Positions 1 to 10,348 of a stretch of 64,000 nt of DNA are shown piece after piece; position 1 is the stretch's first letter, and every line of letters begins with the position of its first letter. The DNA lies in contig JAETXT010000001.1 of the NCBI GenBank assembly GCA_019188255.1, forward strand, positions 124,001-188,000. The letters run 5' to 3'. A program made the translations under genes and the position numbers. Origin of the DNA: Verticillium longisporum (Eukaryota; Ascomycota; Sordariomycetes; Glomerellales; Plectosphaerellaceae). The notes beneath the pieces are model-generated. The model was not told where the DNA came from. It did not search any database and saw only the letters and a program-made list of their open reading frames with translations.

Positions 1-833
1 CCAAGATCCTTGTCCATAGCCCTCAGCCGCGCCTGAAGCTCCCTCTTCTTCCGCTCAAGCTCCCGCACCTCCTCCTCCTCCGCCCGCAGGTCCTCCTCCG
101 TCATGACATGCCCGTCATGCGCGCCGCCATCCTCGTCCTCGTCCTCGTCCTCGTCCTGCTCTTCGTCCTCCTCGTCCTCGTACCCCCACTGGCCCTTGGC
201 GCGCTCCATACTCGCCGTCAGCTCAGCGACGCGAGCCTCGTAGTACGCAGCCGTGTTCGCGTTCCGCCCCCACCGCCCCCGCAGCGCCGCGATCCGCGCC
301 TCGGCCCCGGGCAGCGCGTACACGCCGCACAGCTTCTCGGCGCCCCGCAGCAGCACCTCGACGTCGACGTCGTCGCCCGCCCGGCGCCGCGCCAGCTGCG
401 CGTGGAGGTCGCCGCCCAGCACGGCGGCGACGGCCGTGTTGCGCCGCGCCGGGCGACCCGTTGGTCCGCCGCCCGTCGTGACCTCGCCTGACGAGACGGC
501 GAAGACGGTCTTGCGGCGGTCTTGGGGGTGGGATGTTGACGCTGCGGCGGCGGCGGCGGGGTCGGGCTGGGCTGTTGCTAGGGGTGGCGGCGGGGGCACG
601 GAGAAGAGGGCGCGTTCGTGGGGTTCCGTGTCGCGGATGAGTGAGGTGATGTCGGTGTTGTGGAGGAGGGCGTTGGTGAAGATCTTGGGCGGTGGGAAGC
701 TGGTTTGGGCGGTCAGCGTCTGGTTTGAGCTCTGTCGCTCAGAAATGGGGCCTGTGCAGACTTACGGGAGCGATTCGATGCCTTGGCAAGAGAGGGCTAT
801 CTGCTCGAGGTGGATGCTGAGAAGGTGTGACAT
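1..833 (-). CDS. SPC34: DASH/Dam1 complex subunit Spc34 (3' end outside window)
   Basis: Outer-kinetochore protein of the DASH ring, which couples kinetochores to spindle microtubules. The start is the ATG at 833-831. Exon 1 (833-766) encodes MSHLLSIHLEQIALSCQGIES, then comes a 66-bp intron (700-765, GTAAGT..CAG). Exon 2 runs from 699 off the left edge. After splicing the N-terminus reads SLPFPPPKIFTNALL and then ITSLIRDTEPHERALFSVPP, which I recognise as the conserved Spc34 signature. The middle is Ala/Pro-rich and the visible C-terminal part is an acidic stretch followed by a charged coiled coil (EEEEVRELERKKRELQARLR). About 255 codons are visible; the stop is not in the window. Family assignment is from the N-terminal motif and is confident. 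Confidence 0.9.
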
Positions 834-1654
834 GGTGATGGCATGGGAATCGTGAGAGTGTTTGTCGTCAGGTCATAAAAAGCAGGAAATTGAATGACCA
901 GCTCAGACAGGTGTTTTTTTCTCCTGACGGACTTCCCTGTCGCGCCACAACGAAGTAGCTGCTGTTGCAAGATGATGCCCTGGGTTGGTCTTGTTGACAT
1001 TCGAACGGACGACTCTGGACCCCACCAACAGCAGTTGTACAGTTGCAGTGGGAGGGGCAGCTTCTGTATTATGTAATCGGTAGCTTGCCTTCACCACAGC
1101 TATAACAGCTACAAAGGGGATCACCAACATTTTACCAGGTACCTAGGTGAATACCTGGTCTTTCACTCTTCGCTGGCTATTCCTAAGCCTTCACCTGGAT
1201 ATCCGCAGCAGTTCCACAGCTTCGTGCATGGCAGACGCTCCACATGTTGCACAAGTCAATAGGCCAACCAAATCCACAATATCATGAGAGCACTGAAGCC
1301 CTTCTACTGCAGCACATCTATCGCCCCCCAAAATACTCATAAAAAGATCATCAAAAATATGGAAACGAGGAAGCTGTGAGAAAGAAAAGAAAACCGTGCT
1401 CCAATATCCAAACCATCGCTTATGCCCCTCAATGCTGTAATCCGCCAGAAGTCTATCGATGAGGTATCAAAATGGGGGGATCGAGAAAGATGTCATACTA
1501 GAAGTGAAAATGGGAACATGGAAAAAAAAAGAAGACGCAAAAAAAAACTAGTCTATCCGGCTCCCAATCATCATCAACATTGAAATCGTTCCTTCAGCCG
1601 TAGCCCCCCTTTTTTGTGCGTGTGCAAACGTGGAAGGGTAAAAAAGCCCGTCCA
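834..1654. other. Intergenic, 0.8 kb: SPC34 upstream region and 3' flank of the acidic-protein gene
   Basis: No supported gene. It should hold the SPC34 promoter and the 3' end of the next gene. One perfect 8-bp inverted repeat (ACCAGGTA at 1134-1141, TACCTGGT at 1152-1159) encloses a CCTAGGT core and belongs to the TACCTAGGTA-like motif seen elsewhere in the window. Confidence 0.6.
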
Positions 1655-2983
1655 CTACTCATCCTCGTCCATCTCCATAATCTCCATCGCATAATATGGC
1701 AGCTCGCGCGCCAGCGTCTCTCCGTCCCCAAACAGCATCCCGAAGCCCCTCATCAGACGACCTCGGCCCTCCTCGCAGCTGTCGGGCTCCTCGAGCTCCT
1801 CGATCCTCTCGGGTGGCGGGTCCTGGAACTGCAGGCTTCGCCGGTCGCCCACACGGCGCCTCAGCCTGCGCGCACTCGCGCCGACAGCATCCCACGGCGT
1901 GTCGGGCAAGTCTTCTTTTCCGTCGCTATCGCTGCGCTCCGAGTGCGTGCGCTTGCCGATGGAGCTACCGTGGGAGCGGCGCTTGCGCATCTTGCGAGCG
2001 CGCTGCGCAAGAACAAATTCGTTGTGGGCCGCATCGTCAGTGGCGTCGAAGAGAACATCCCCTTCCTCGCCGCCGTACGAGCCGCTGCAGTTGAGGTTTT
2101 GAAGGTGCTGCATCATGTTGATGTCTAGGTCTGGGTAGGGGCGGGGTCGGTGCGGGAGATGTGCGTGGTTCTTGGGGGCTGAGACATCGCTTGTCGAGCT
2201 GCCCGCGCCGCGAGAGCGGGACCGCGAGCGATCTGATTCGGGGTACTCGAAGCTTGTTGGGGGAATGACGCCGACACGATTGTCATCCATGGGGTCAAAA
2301 TCGGAGAGTTCCTCCACGGTAAAGTTGGCAACAACGGGAGTTGTGCGATCTGTTGGTGGCTCTGGGGCGTGCGTAATATGAGGGACGGACTGGGGCTCGT
2401 GCATGTCTTCGTCCGAGTCAGAGTCGTTCTCATCTTCCTCGTCCTCTTCACTATCATCATCATCGTCGTCGTCATCATCGTCGTTGTCCACCTTGTTTGG
2501 GACGTTTAGCACTTTGCGTGCCGCAGGTAGTGGGGCATTGGTGATGTGGTCATCATCATCATCTTCCTCCTCCTCCCCCTCGACGTCATCATCATCAACT
2601 TCGTCTTCGTTGTCCTCCTCCTCCTCCTCACTCGACGATCGAGGCAGGTCTGTTTCGGTAGACTCCATGTCGGAATCATTATCTTCCTCGTCATCGTCCT
2701 CTTCCTCGCCATCCTCTTCCTCGGAGCTGCTCTGAGGAGACAGCTGTGCGAAGCGGTTGGCGGTCCGCACATAGCTGAATTGATGATTGTTACCTATCGG
2801 GTGGATGTTGGGCGGCAGCCGGGCGCTGGGCTTGTGGTGGTTGAGGTGGTGATGGAAGAGGACTGGCGAGACAGAGGTTGGGGTCTGAGGCGGTGAGGCG
2901 GGATCCATGCCCCCACTGCCCGCTGCCCCGTTGGCGATCTTGAGGTTTGGCGTCGTGGGCCGCATGTTTCTAGCGCTAGCCAA
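1655..2983 (-). CDS. Hypothetical protein with very long Asp/Glu/Ser tracts
   Basis: Uninterrupted 442-codon ORF, start ATG 2983, stop 1655. I do not recognise a family. The N-terminus is Pro/His-rich; residues about 80-200 are almost only D, E and S; the middle has an RSRSRSRGAGSS segment. The C-terminal third looks folded and conserved: basic RARKMRKRRSHGSS, then RRLRRRVGDRRSLQFQDPPP and the terminal ARELPYYAMEIMEMDEDE. Alternating acidic and basic blocks suggest a nuclear, histone- or nucleic-acid-contacting protein, but that is inference. The acidic tract comes from GAN/TCN microsatellite-like DNA, so its length may vary between strains. The ordered C-terminus and intact long frame argue that it is a real gene. 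Confidence 0.7.
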   Translation of the reverse strand: MASARNMRPTTPNLKIANGAAGSGGMDPASPPQTPTSVSPVLFHHHLNHHKPSARLPPNIHPIGNNHQFSYVRTANRFAQLSPQSSSEEEDGEEEDDDEEDNDSDMESTETDLPRSSSEEEEEDNEDEVDDDDVEGEEEEDDDDDHITNAPLPAARKVLNVPNKVDNDDDDDDDDDDSEEDEEDENDSDSDEDMHEPQSVPHITHAPEPPTDRTTPVVANFTVEELSDFDPMDDNRVGVIPPTSFEYPESDRSRSRSRGAGSSTSDVSAPKNHAHLPHRPRPYPDLDINMMQHLQNLNCSGSYGGEEGDVLFDATDDAAHNEFVLAQRARKMRKRRSHGSSIGKRTHSERSDSDGKEDLPDTPWDAVGASARRLRRRVGDRRSLQFQDPPPERIEELEEPDSCEEGRGRLMRGFGMLFGDGETLARELPYYAMEIMEMDEDE

Positions 2984-5593
2984 GGTGGGGGAAAGATGCC
3001 TGCTTTAAAAAAGAGCGTTGCTGCGCCAGGGGCTCGGCAATTGGTTTTTGTTTCTGTGGAGGGGGGAATTGTGCCCAGTGATAAACGTATGTGTAAGTCG
3101 GTGTCGGGGTGGTATCTGACAAGTCGTCCCCGACGGGAATCGTGATCTTCGGACGCCGGGGATCTTATCGGTGGCGCCTCGATAATGTTTGGGCGGGGGA
3201 GGCGACCCAGGCGAAAAAAGGCGGGCGCGGGTGGTTATTCTCGGTGATGTGGGGTAATGATTTGTTGGCGGGGAGGGTTCAAGGTTACGGGTGGTAGACC
3301 AGTTCAAAGTCCACTGTCCTGTCCTCGCAACCTGGCAGTCCCGGGTCCCACCAGCGCGATAAACGTCCGGGAAGGATTTGGTGTGCGCTGCTGATGCGCA
3401 ATGCTGTGCTGTTTCTGTGTCTTGCGTGTTCGTAGCGTACCAGGCAGGTAGGTAGGTAGGTAGGCTGGCTGAGCTGAGACGAAGCTGAGCTGATGCGGAG
3501 GGGTAACGCCCGTTCAAGGCGTCAGCACCCAGAGTAGAAACCTCCGGCAGGGAGAAGAGAATATTCGGTAGCGGCTGTTGGTTGTCATGATAAGCTCTGA
3601 GGTGAAGGCAGCGAATGTTCGTCCTGGGCGCGGGGTCAGGAGAAGAAGCTCGTCTTTCTTTCTTACTGAGGTGGACGCAAGAGAGAAAGAGAACTGCGAC
3701 CTGGTCGTCGACGGTAACGTTGTTCGACGAGAGGGAAAAAAGTGTGAAGAAGGGGAGAGGTGGTCGATCCCTCTTGTATCTTCTCTAAGTTCGGGAACAA
3801 GGGAGTGGGAGCCGGCCGCAGAAATATCACTTTGGCAGATGACGACCTTACTGGTGGTCTGGTCCCTAGCAATGGGGGAGGGGGCGCGAGCAAGCAATGC
3901 TGCCGACAAGGAACGGCCTGGTCCGGATGTGCAGCAGGCAAGACTCCACCGCGGGTAAGAGTGGTGGTGTTCAAAAAAGGGTAGGGATGAAATGAGTTGC
4001 TGCAAGCGACCCAACGGTGGTGAATGGCGGAGAGGAGAGAGCAAACGAGGCGGGATAATGATAAGGAAGAAGTTTGACCGTCTCGTCAAGCCCGACGGGA
4101 AATCAGAAGGAGGAAAAGCGAGATGCAGTTAATTTTGAAGCCACGAGTGGAATTTTCTGAGGCTGTGGAACAACCAAGCTATCGCTTGCTGCTTGCTGCG
4201 AGTTGCTGCGTGTTGCTGCAAGGTTTCGTGGGTTCGGCGTGGGTAGGTGGTTCCAGACAGAAATGGGGGCCGCACTTCTCTGTGCTGGCGTTTCAAGCCT
4301 GAAGACGGAGATGGCCTAAAGGACCACGATGGTGATGATGTTTCACCACGACTTGTATGTGCCCAGGTCACTAAATTGTTCGCTGACGTAGCGTCGGCTT
4401 TGACCAAGGACGGGCTGAAAGAGGCACAGGATCCGGGGTCGCCGTCCTGATAAGTTTGGGCCAGGCGAATATATCCTGCCGGGAGGTTCTCCTTTATGCC
4501 GGAATTAAAAAAGGGGGGATTGAGTCGGAACTGCGTGTTGTGAATATGACCTGTGATGTGGGAAGGGGAGGGGGGTACGAGACAGAGCTCAACGACAAAG
4601 AAAAGGAAGGGAAAAGGAAGAGAAAAAAAAAGTCGAGCGGACAACGAAGAGAAAAAGAGTCATCGCCAGCACAGCGCCAGCGACGGACAGCGACTGCGAC
4701 AACGGGCAGCGGCAACAGCAGCGCTCAGCGAGAGCCAACAGGACCAGCGGCATAGGGTAACGGTGGCAAGCGAATCGAGTGGCCGTCACAGGCGTGAATG
4801 GATGCGATGTGGGCGTCTACGGTCAGTCTCCGAGTCCTGTTTCGCTGGACGTCAGCCCATCAGCAACAAGCCTTTTGCCTTTGGGCAGCAATGCTCCTTT
4901 CCCTTGCCTTGACTTGCGCACACCACCACCACTACCCTGGAAGGAGAATGCCCTGGTAAATTCCATGTTCGTGGTCAAAATCCCGGCCAGACCAGATCGG
5001 CCTGTGGTAATCTCCACGCAAATGCGCAACTACTCAGTTGCTCAGAAGACGCGAGCGAGCGGGCTGGTGCCGCCTCTCCCACCTGCATCTGCGCGAATGT
5101 GGATGCGCAGCCTCCTTTGGACGTTGCATGTAAAGCGTTCGTGCGTGGGCTGCCCACCTCCCTCGAGGTATCAATTACCCACGGCGAGTGGTAGATAGCC
5201 AAGCAAGTTCCCGCGCGACTTCGCACGCGCAAATGCGTGTTTTTCAGTCATCGTTATCCTTATCGCCATTGGGATTCCGTGGAGGACGTGTCGTGGGGAA
5301 GCGGCCATAATCTTGGATTGGGCGCCATCTCTTGAGCAAGCGGCGAGCTGCGTGCTTGTTATTGCCTCTGAGGGATGATATGTGCTGCCAATCGACGTCG
5401 CACACCCTCATAGTCCGCTTACTCGGAGACGTAGACCGCTGAGGGAAAGTACTGGCCGACGATCGTCCCCACGGCCTCTCCTGCTGCTGCTGCGCCAGTA
5501 TGAACAACACGGCAGGACTGGTAAGGCAGAATGCCACGCGACGACAACGTGAAGGCCCGAGTCTCGGCGAACCACAAGCATGGGGCCGTGGCG

Positions 5594-5603
5594 TACCTAG
5601 GTA
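5594..5603. repeat. TACCTAGGTA palindrome
   Basis: Perfect 10-bp palindrome in non-coding DNA. The identical palindrome occurs at 41235-41244, and relatives lie at 1134-1159, 5845-5875, 60867-60895 and 62665-62680. Confidence 0.6.
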
Positions 5604-5844
5604 TGCTGCGCGAAAAGAAGACATTGGGGGCCAGCCCAAGTCTCAGGATAAAGACGCAAAAATAGGCGCGGTGCGTTGCAAGGCCGCAGCATGTGTGCCC
5701 AATGAACGAGGATGGAGATGACCTCCCATCCAGCGATCTGCAAGAGGGAGGAGGCTGGTAGGTGGATGCTGGAGTACTCGAACGTTCTCACACCCAGCAG
5801 CCCGCCCGTCTGCGAGCCTCGTTTTGACGTAGCACCTGCCCGGC

Positions 5845-5875
5845 TACCTACCTATCATGCGTATCTAGGTAGGTA
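5845..5875. repeat. 10-bp inverted repeat TACCTACCTA / TAGGTAGGTA
   Basis: Arms at 5845-5854 and 5866-5875 are exact reverse complements separated by 11 nt. Same motif family as the TACCTAGGTA palindromes; could form a small hairpin. Function unknown. Confidence 0.6.
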
Positions 5876-6783
5876 CTTTAGGGGTATGCATCAGGTCGCC
5901 AAGGCTGTTCCTCATGATACACATCTTGCACACATGCTGCTCTTCTTGAGGCTTCAGATCGCCTGATGTCTTCCAAGCAAACCAGGATCATAGAAGAAAC
6001 GCACAAAAACTGTCACTGAATTCGCTGCCATGACTTGACTCATCTGTCGACCTCCAGGACGCGGCGTAGCGGATCGCCCCCCCTGTTCTTCCTGCACCTC
6101 CAGCGCACATTGCGCCATTGCGCATACCCCTAGGCCCCTACCCTCCCCCCCTCCCTCGGCGCCAACGCGGACAGGCAACGGGCGCGATCCATCCGTCTGC
6201 AGGTCCCGTTCCCGTTCTTCCCCTCCTTCGCCATATCATCGTCAACCCCTCACATGGACGCTACTTTCTATCGTGGCACGCTCGCACCACTGTCGTAACC
6301 GAATTTCACGTGATAATCCCTCAATGTACCATCCCCGTCACATTGTGACGGCAGGAAAGCATGTGTGTTCCATGCGGAAACTCAACACTGCATTACAGCT
6401 ATTTGCGAGGGTATTAAAAGCCCAGGCTCGGAGAGCCCATGTCTGACCCCTCCCTAAGGTACGAAATCATGCCCGAGTCCCCATGTCTCCTCCGCTCAAC
6501 GCCAACCTTTCCCGAACGCCTTGACCATACTGTACCTCGTCGCGATGAGGAGGCGGACCAGAAATAAAGGAAATGCAGCAAGTGGTCCAGCTCCTTCCGT
6601 CGCACACAACCATCGGCTATGTAATCCTTTTGTCGTGAGCTGTCAAGTACCGTCCTAGAATGTGAGGCGGCTTCCCTGCGTGGGAACAGGGTTCGTGGAG
6701 CGCCTCTGAGTCGCCGCCGTCTTAGGCATGGGCTTCGTCGTCTTTGAATTGCGCCTCTGCTGCTTACGCGGTGGGAGCGGCTC

Positions 6784-9100
6784 CTACTCGCCCTTGCCCG
6801 AAGTAACCTTGGCAGCCTGGATCGCACTCATCTTGGTGATCCAGGCGGGCGCCGGCTGCACCTTGCGAACAGTGCGCAGGTCGTCGGAAGAGTAGCCGGG
6901 AACCCGAATGTTGTACTTGCGCTCGAGAACAAGTTGAATGTCGCGGATCTCGAGCACCTTGGAGCCGCGTTCCTTGGCGTTCCGGCAGGCGGCGTGCAAG
7001 ACGTTATCCACGAAGCTGTCTGCCAAGGTCAAGACGTTCTGGTTTTTTTTGTGTGTTAGCCATGCTCTTTCCTCGACGCTACAGTGCATTCATGTACTCA
7101 CCTCCTCCACCTCAGGACTGAGGAGATTGCCCTCCTGGCCCTCGGCTGTCCCGCCACAGACCTGGCGGACGAGCTCGTCAAGTTTCTTCTTGCTGAGAAC
7201 GCGATCTCCCTCGGCCTCGTGCGAGAAGGCTGGAATCTTTCCGAGGGCAGGGTGTCCCATGACACCACCGGCGATGCCAGTGCCGCCGGTGTATGGGACG
7301 GCCGGCACCGGCGTTGTTGACCATGTTGACCGGCTGCGAGACCTGGGTCGCATATTCTGGCAGTTGCTTGAGGATGGGAAGCTTTCTTTGCAGCGTTTGC
7401 GTCTGCTGTGTGGGTTGACCAGGGTGAGGCTGAGGATGTCCTTGCTGAGAGTTACCAATGGCGCCAGAGCCCATAACACCTTGACTAATGGGTCCTGCCG
7501 ATGAAGGTGTGCCTGCACTAGGTTGGACGGGCGTGGCCGCGACAGGTTGAGAGTTGACTCTCTGGTTCGCGCGAGAAACGGCAGCAGAGTGACTAAGTGC
7601 CTGAGTGCTCACTCCAGCCGCTCCCGTCTGAGGTGTCTGAATGCGCGCCGCGGCTTGCGTGGGTGTGCCTGCAGACTGTGGTTGGCCAGCAGTGCCAGCA
7701 ACGGAAGCAACAGCGGTGTTGACCGGAGGTGGTTGAATGTGTTGGTTCTGCTGCGGCGGCGGGGCAGTCGTAGCGGGCTGGGCTTGAGGTGCAGGTTGTG
7801 AGTTTGCGGCAAGTGCCTGCTGGCCCTGAGGCTGCTGGGGCAGTTGAGATTGTTGTTGTTGTGTCGTCACCCCGTTGGCAACTGGTGAGGCACGGCCCGC
7901 GGCATTCATCTGCTGCATCTTTGCTGCCTCGACAGCTGCTGGGGCCGCTGCTGGCTGTGCAATCTGCTGTGTGCCTGACACAGGCTGAGGGGTGCTTGCT
8001 TGAGGGACAGCCTGTGCAACATTTGCAGCCCCAGGTGCATTGGGATTGTTCTGCTGCGCAGGACGAGCCGCTGCAGCTGCGTTTTGTGCATTGGGGTTGG
8101 CTTTGCTGATCTCCTGCGTCTTCCTGAAGTTTTGAACAAACATCTGGGCCTCTTGGAAGACTTTCTGGCTGTGGTCTTTGCGAATTTGAATCTGTTTCTG
8201 TTCCTCTGGACCCAAAGGATTCCCCTTGTCCTGCCTATCCTTGACGGCAGCATTCAGCTTTCGCAGGGTGTTTCCCATATGCTCCATCTGCATCAACGAA
8301 CGCACGTAGCGCTGCTTTATGTCAGCGGTCCACTTCGCGGCCATCTCTGGGCCCTTTTCAACAATCTGTGGCGGAGGGTTGAAGGTCATTGACCGAATAT
8401 GGTTCAAAATATGCTCTGGAACATTGGGTGGCTGCGACTGTTGCTGCTGCTGCTGTTGAGGCTGCTGCTGCTGCTGCTGAGGAGCCTGCTTTTGAGGTTG
8501 CTGCTGCTGAACTTGCTGCTGAGGTTGCTGAGCCTGCTGAGGAGGAGCCTGGGGAGGAGCTGAAGCGGCCGCTTTTGCGGCCGGTGCTGGACTGGCATTC
8601 GTCGGAAGAGAGGCTGCCGGGTTCGCCTTTGGCGCATCAGGGGCATCAGGAGCTACTGCTGCCGTGTTTTGCGTGGCTGGCGTCTCTGCGGGAGCAGGTG
8701 GTGCGGGCGATGCGCTTGCTGCCGGTTGCGTGCTGCGCTGGGTCTGTTGTCCAGCCTGACCTTGCTGCTGGGCTTGCTGCTTCTGGGCTTGCTGCATCTG
8801 TTGAAGCCTGCGGGCCTGGAGCTTTCCCATGAGCATCTTGGTGAAGTCCTGGATCTTCTTCTTTGCGTCCTGGTGGTCTGATGTTTCCTCTCCGTGTGAT
8901 TCCATCGTGTTCCACAATGACCTCAGACCACGTTCATATTTGAGCTTCTCTTCGTCATTGAGGACGGGCAGGTAGCGCATCATCTCCGTTCGGTACATTG
9001 TTGAGCGCTGGTTGTTCGCGGCAGCAGGATGTCCAGCGGCGCCTTGCTGCGCGTTGGGCTGGGGCTGGCCCTGCGGCGCAGGCTGGCCCTGGGTGTTCAT
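6784..9100 (-). CDS. TAF12: Transcription initiation factor TFIID / SAGA subunit 12 (TAF12), frame broken once
   Basis: Histone-fold subunit that pairs with TAF4 in TFIID and with Ada1 in SAGA. Start ATG 9100; one 63-bp intron (7039-7101, GTGAGT..CAG); stop 6784. Residues about 30-110 form a conserved helical segment ([20 protein letters not shown]); then come several hundred Q/A/P-rich residues with poly-Gln runs around 8430-8560. The C-terminal histone fold starts at [16 protein letters not shown] and continues across the intron as [17 protein letters not shown] to [10 protein letters not shown]. The frame shifts near 7294: NNAGAGRP is followed in another frame by [15 protein letters not shown]. 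Dropping one base (T at 7294 on +) gives 751 codons. No GT..AG intron explains the shift, so I read it as a sequence error. Confidence 0.92.
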
Positions 9101-10348
9101 GGTGATGAAGTAGGTTGACGAAGTCGCGGAGATGTGTGTCGTATCGAGCGTAAATGCGTTCGTTGATTATATGTGTAAGATCGGGGTTGAGGATATGCGG
9201 GGGGCGCTGCCACTGATGACGGAAGATATTGTCTACGGTGATCGTCGAATGCTTGATCGAAGCTGGGAAATGTTCACGAGAGGTCACGAACGCGACCGTG
9301 TGCCATCCTGGTCGATGCATGATTCCACAGTCCCCGCGGCTCTAGTGCCACATCTTAGTCAGGAGCCCAGTATTTATGTGCACCGCCACACAAGATGCGA
9401 CAACTGTCCAGATATCACGTTGACAATACAGTACAGAACGACTGCTTCAGTAGTTGAAATGTGCGATCACGAAAGATCTGTCTCGATCGCTTTAATCGTC
9501 AATCTTCATATACCGAAGGTCCATATTCCTCGACTTGTGTTTGTAAAGTACCTTCATGTTGGCCTCATCGCAAGCTACGGCTTGAAATTTACAGGTAGGC
9601 AGGATCCGGCTCAAGGACTAGGAGAGAGAGGTGCTTCATCAGCATCGCTCTCCCCAGCAAGGCAGCGGCAGTAAACTGCATAACGTGCGAGCCTGAATGC
9701 ACGATGATCTTCGAGTATTTTTGAATGCAATCACACATGTAGAGATGCTACTTGAAACGCTTCGTCCTCATCGCATCGTGCCCCAAACACGCCTCTCCCA
9801 TCTCTGCGGATTATGTAAGTCAGCTCTCGAGAGACAGCTTGGGCAGCTGGGCAGGCAGACAGGCAACATCGACAACGTCACCCACGGTCACTAGAGCAGG
9901 AGCGACTGCCACTGGTTCCGGCCCCAGTAATTTGCTGCGCTAGCTTTCGGTACGTACCCAGTACCTCGCTGCTGGGCACCATCACCGCACATAGCCCTGT
10001 ACCCCCATTACCGCGCCCCCGTCGCACCTGTCGTGACCTGGCCGGGCTCAATCTTTGAAGCTCGATGTTCCATCGCCTTCCTGCATCACAAGACAAATCA
10101 GCATCGACAGCACCAACACCACAACAAACCCCATCAACGACAGACACCCATCCCCACCGTCTCGGCATCTGACTCCCTTCAGCACGCCTAGGCGCCTCTA
10201 TTCGCACTTATCCACGAAGACACGTGCTCCGATATCGTGACACGCAGCCAGCTCTTACTGCCGGGCGCGCCTTGCAGTCGACTCGCCACGATCATCGAGT
10301 CACCAAGCAACCCAGAAACCATTCACAAAACCAACAGCCCCCGTCACT
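9101..10348. promoter_or_regulatory. Shared upstream region of divergent TAF12 and RPN3
   Basis: 1.25 kb between two divergent start codons, so it must hold both promoters and leaders. No gene supported. C/A-rich sequence just before 10349 fits an RPN3 leader. No specific factor site could be assigned. Confidence 0.5.

Larger units (their letters stand above)
2984..6783. other. Large intergenic region, 3.8 kb, no supported gene
   Basis: Both flanking genes are on the minus strand. Many short overlapping open frames exist on both strands, but none shows family motifs, consistent splice signals or continuous coding character. Features seen: a (GGTA)n tract (3446-3463), a perfect TACCTAGGTA palindrome (5594-5603), a 10-bp inverted repeat TACCTACCTA/TAGGTAGGTA (5845-5854/5866-5875), and purine- or pyrimidine-rich runs around 4600-4650. 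It contains the acidic-protein promoter and could hold a non-coding transcript. Confidence 0.5.

Noticed and set aside
5244..5639. 131-codon minus-strand frame ending in a charged tail (NGDKDNDD)
   Set aside because: No family motif, no convincing start or partner exon; a GTAAGC in the middle gave no sensible splice.
8430..8560. CTG/CAG repeats as a separate microsatellite feature
   Set aside because: They encode the poly-Gln part of TAF12 and are described there.
7178..9100. TAF12 ending at 7178 as a complete 640-aa protein
   Set aside because: That end lacks the histone fold, which follows immediately in another frame; treated as a frameshift.
9132..9674. 180-codon plus-strand frame upstream of TAF12
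   Set aside because: Lies in a divergent promoter, composition looks random, no motif.
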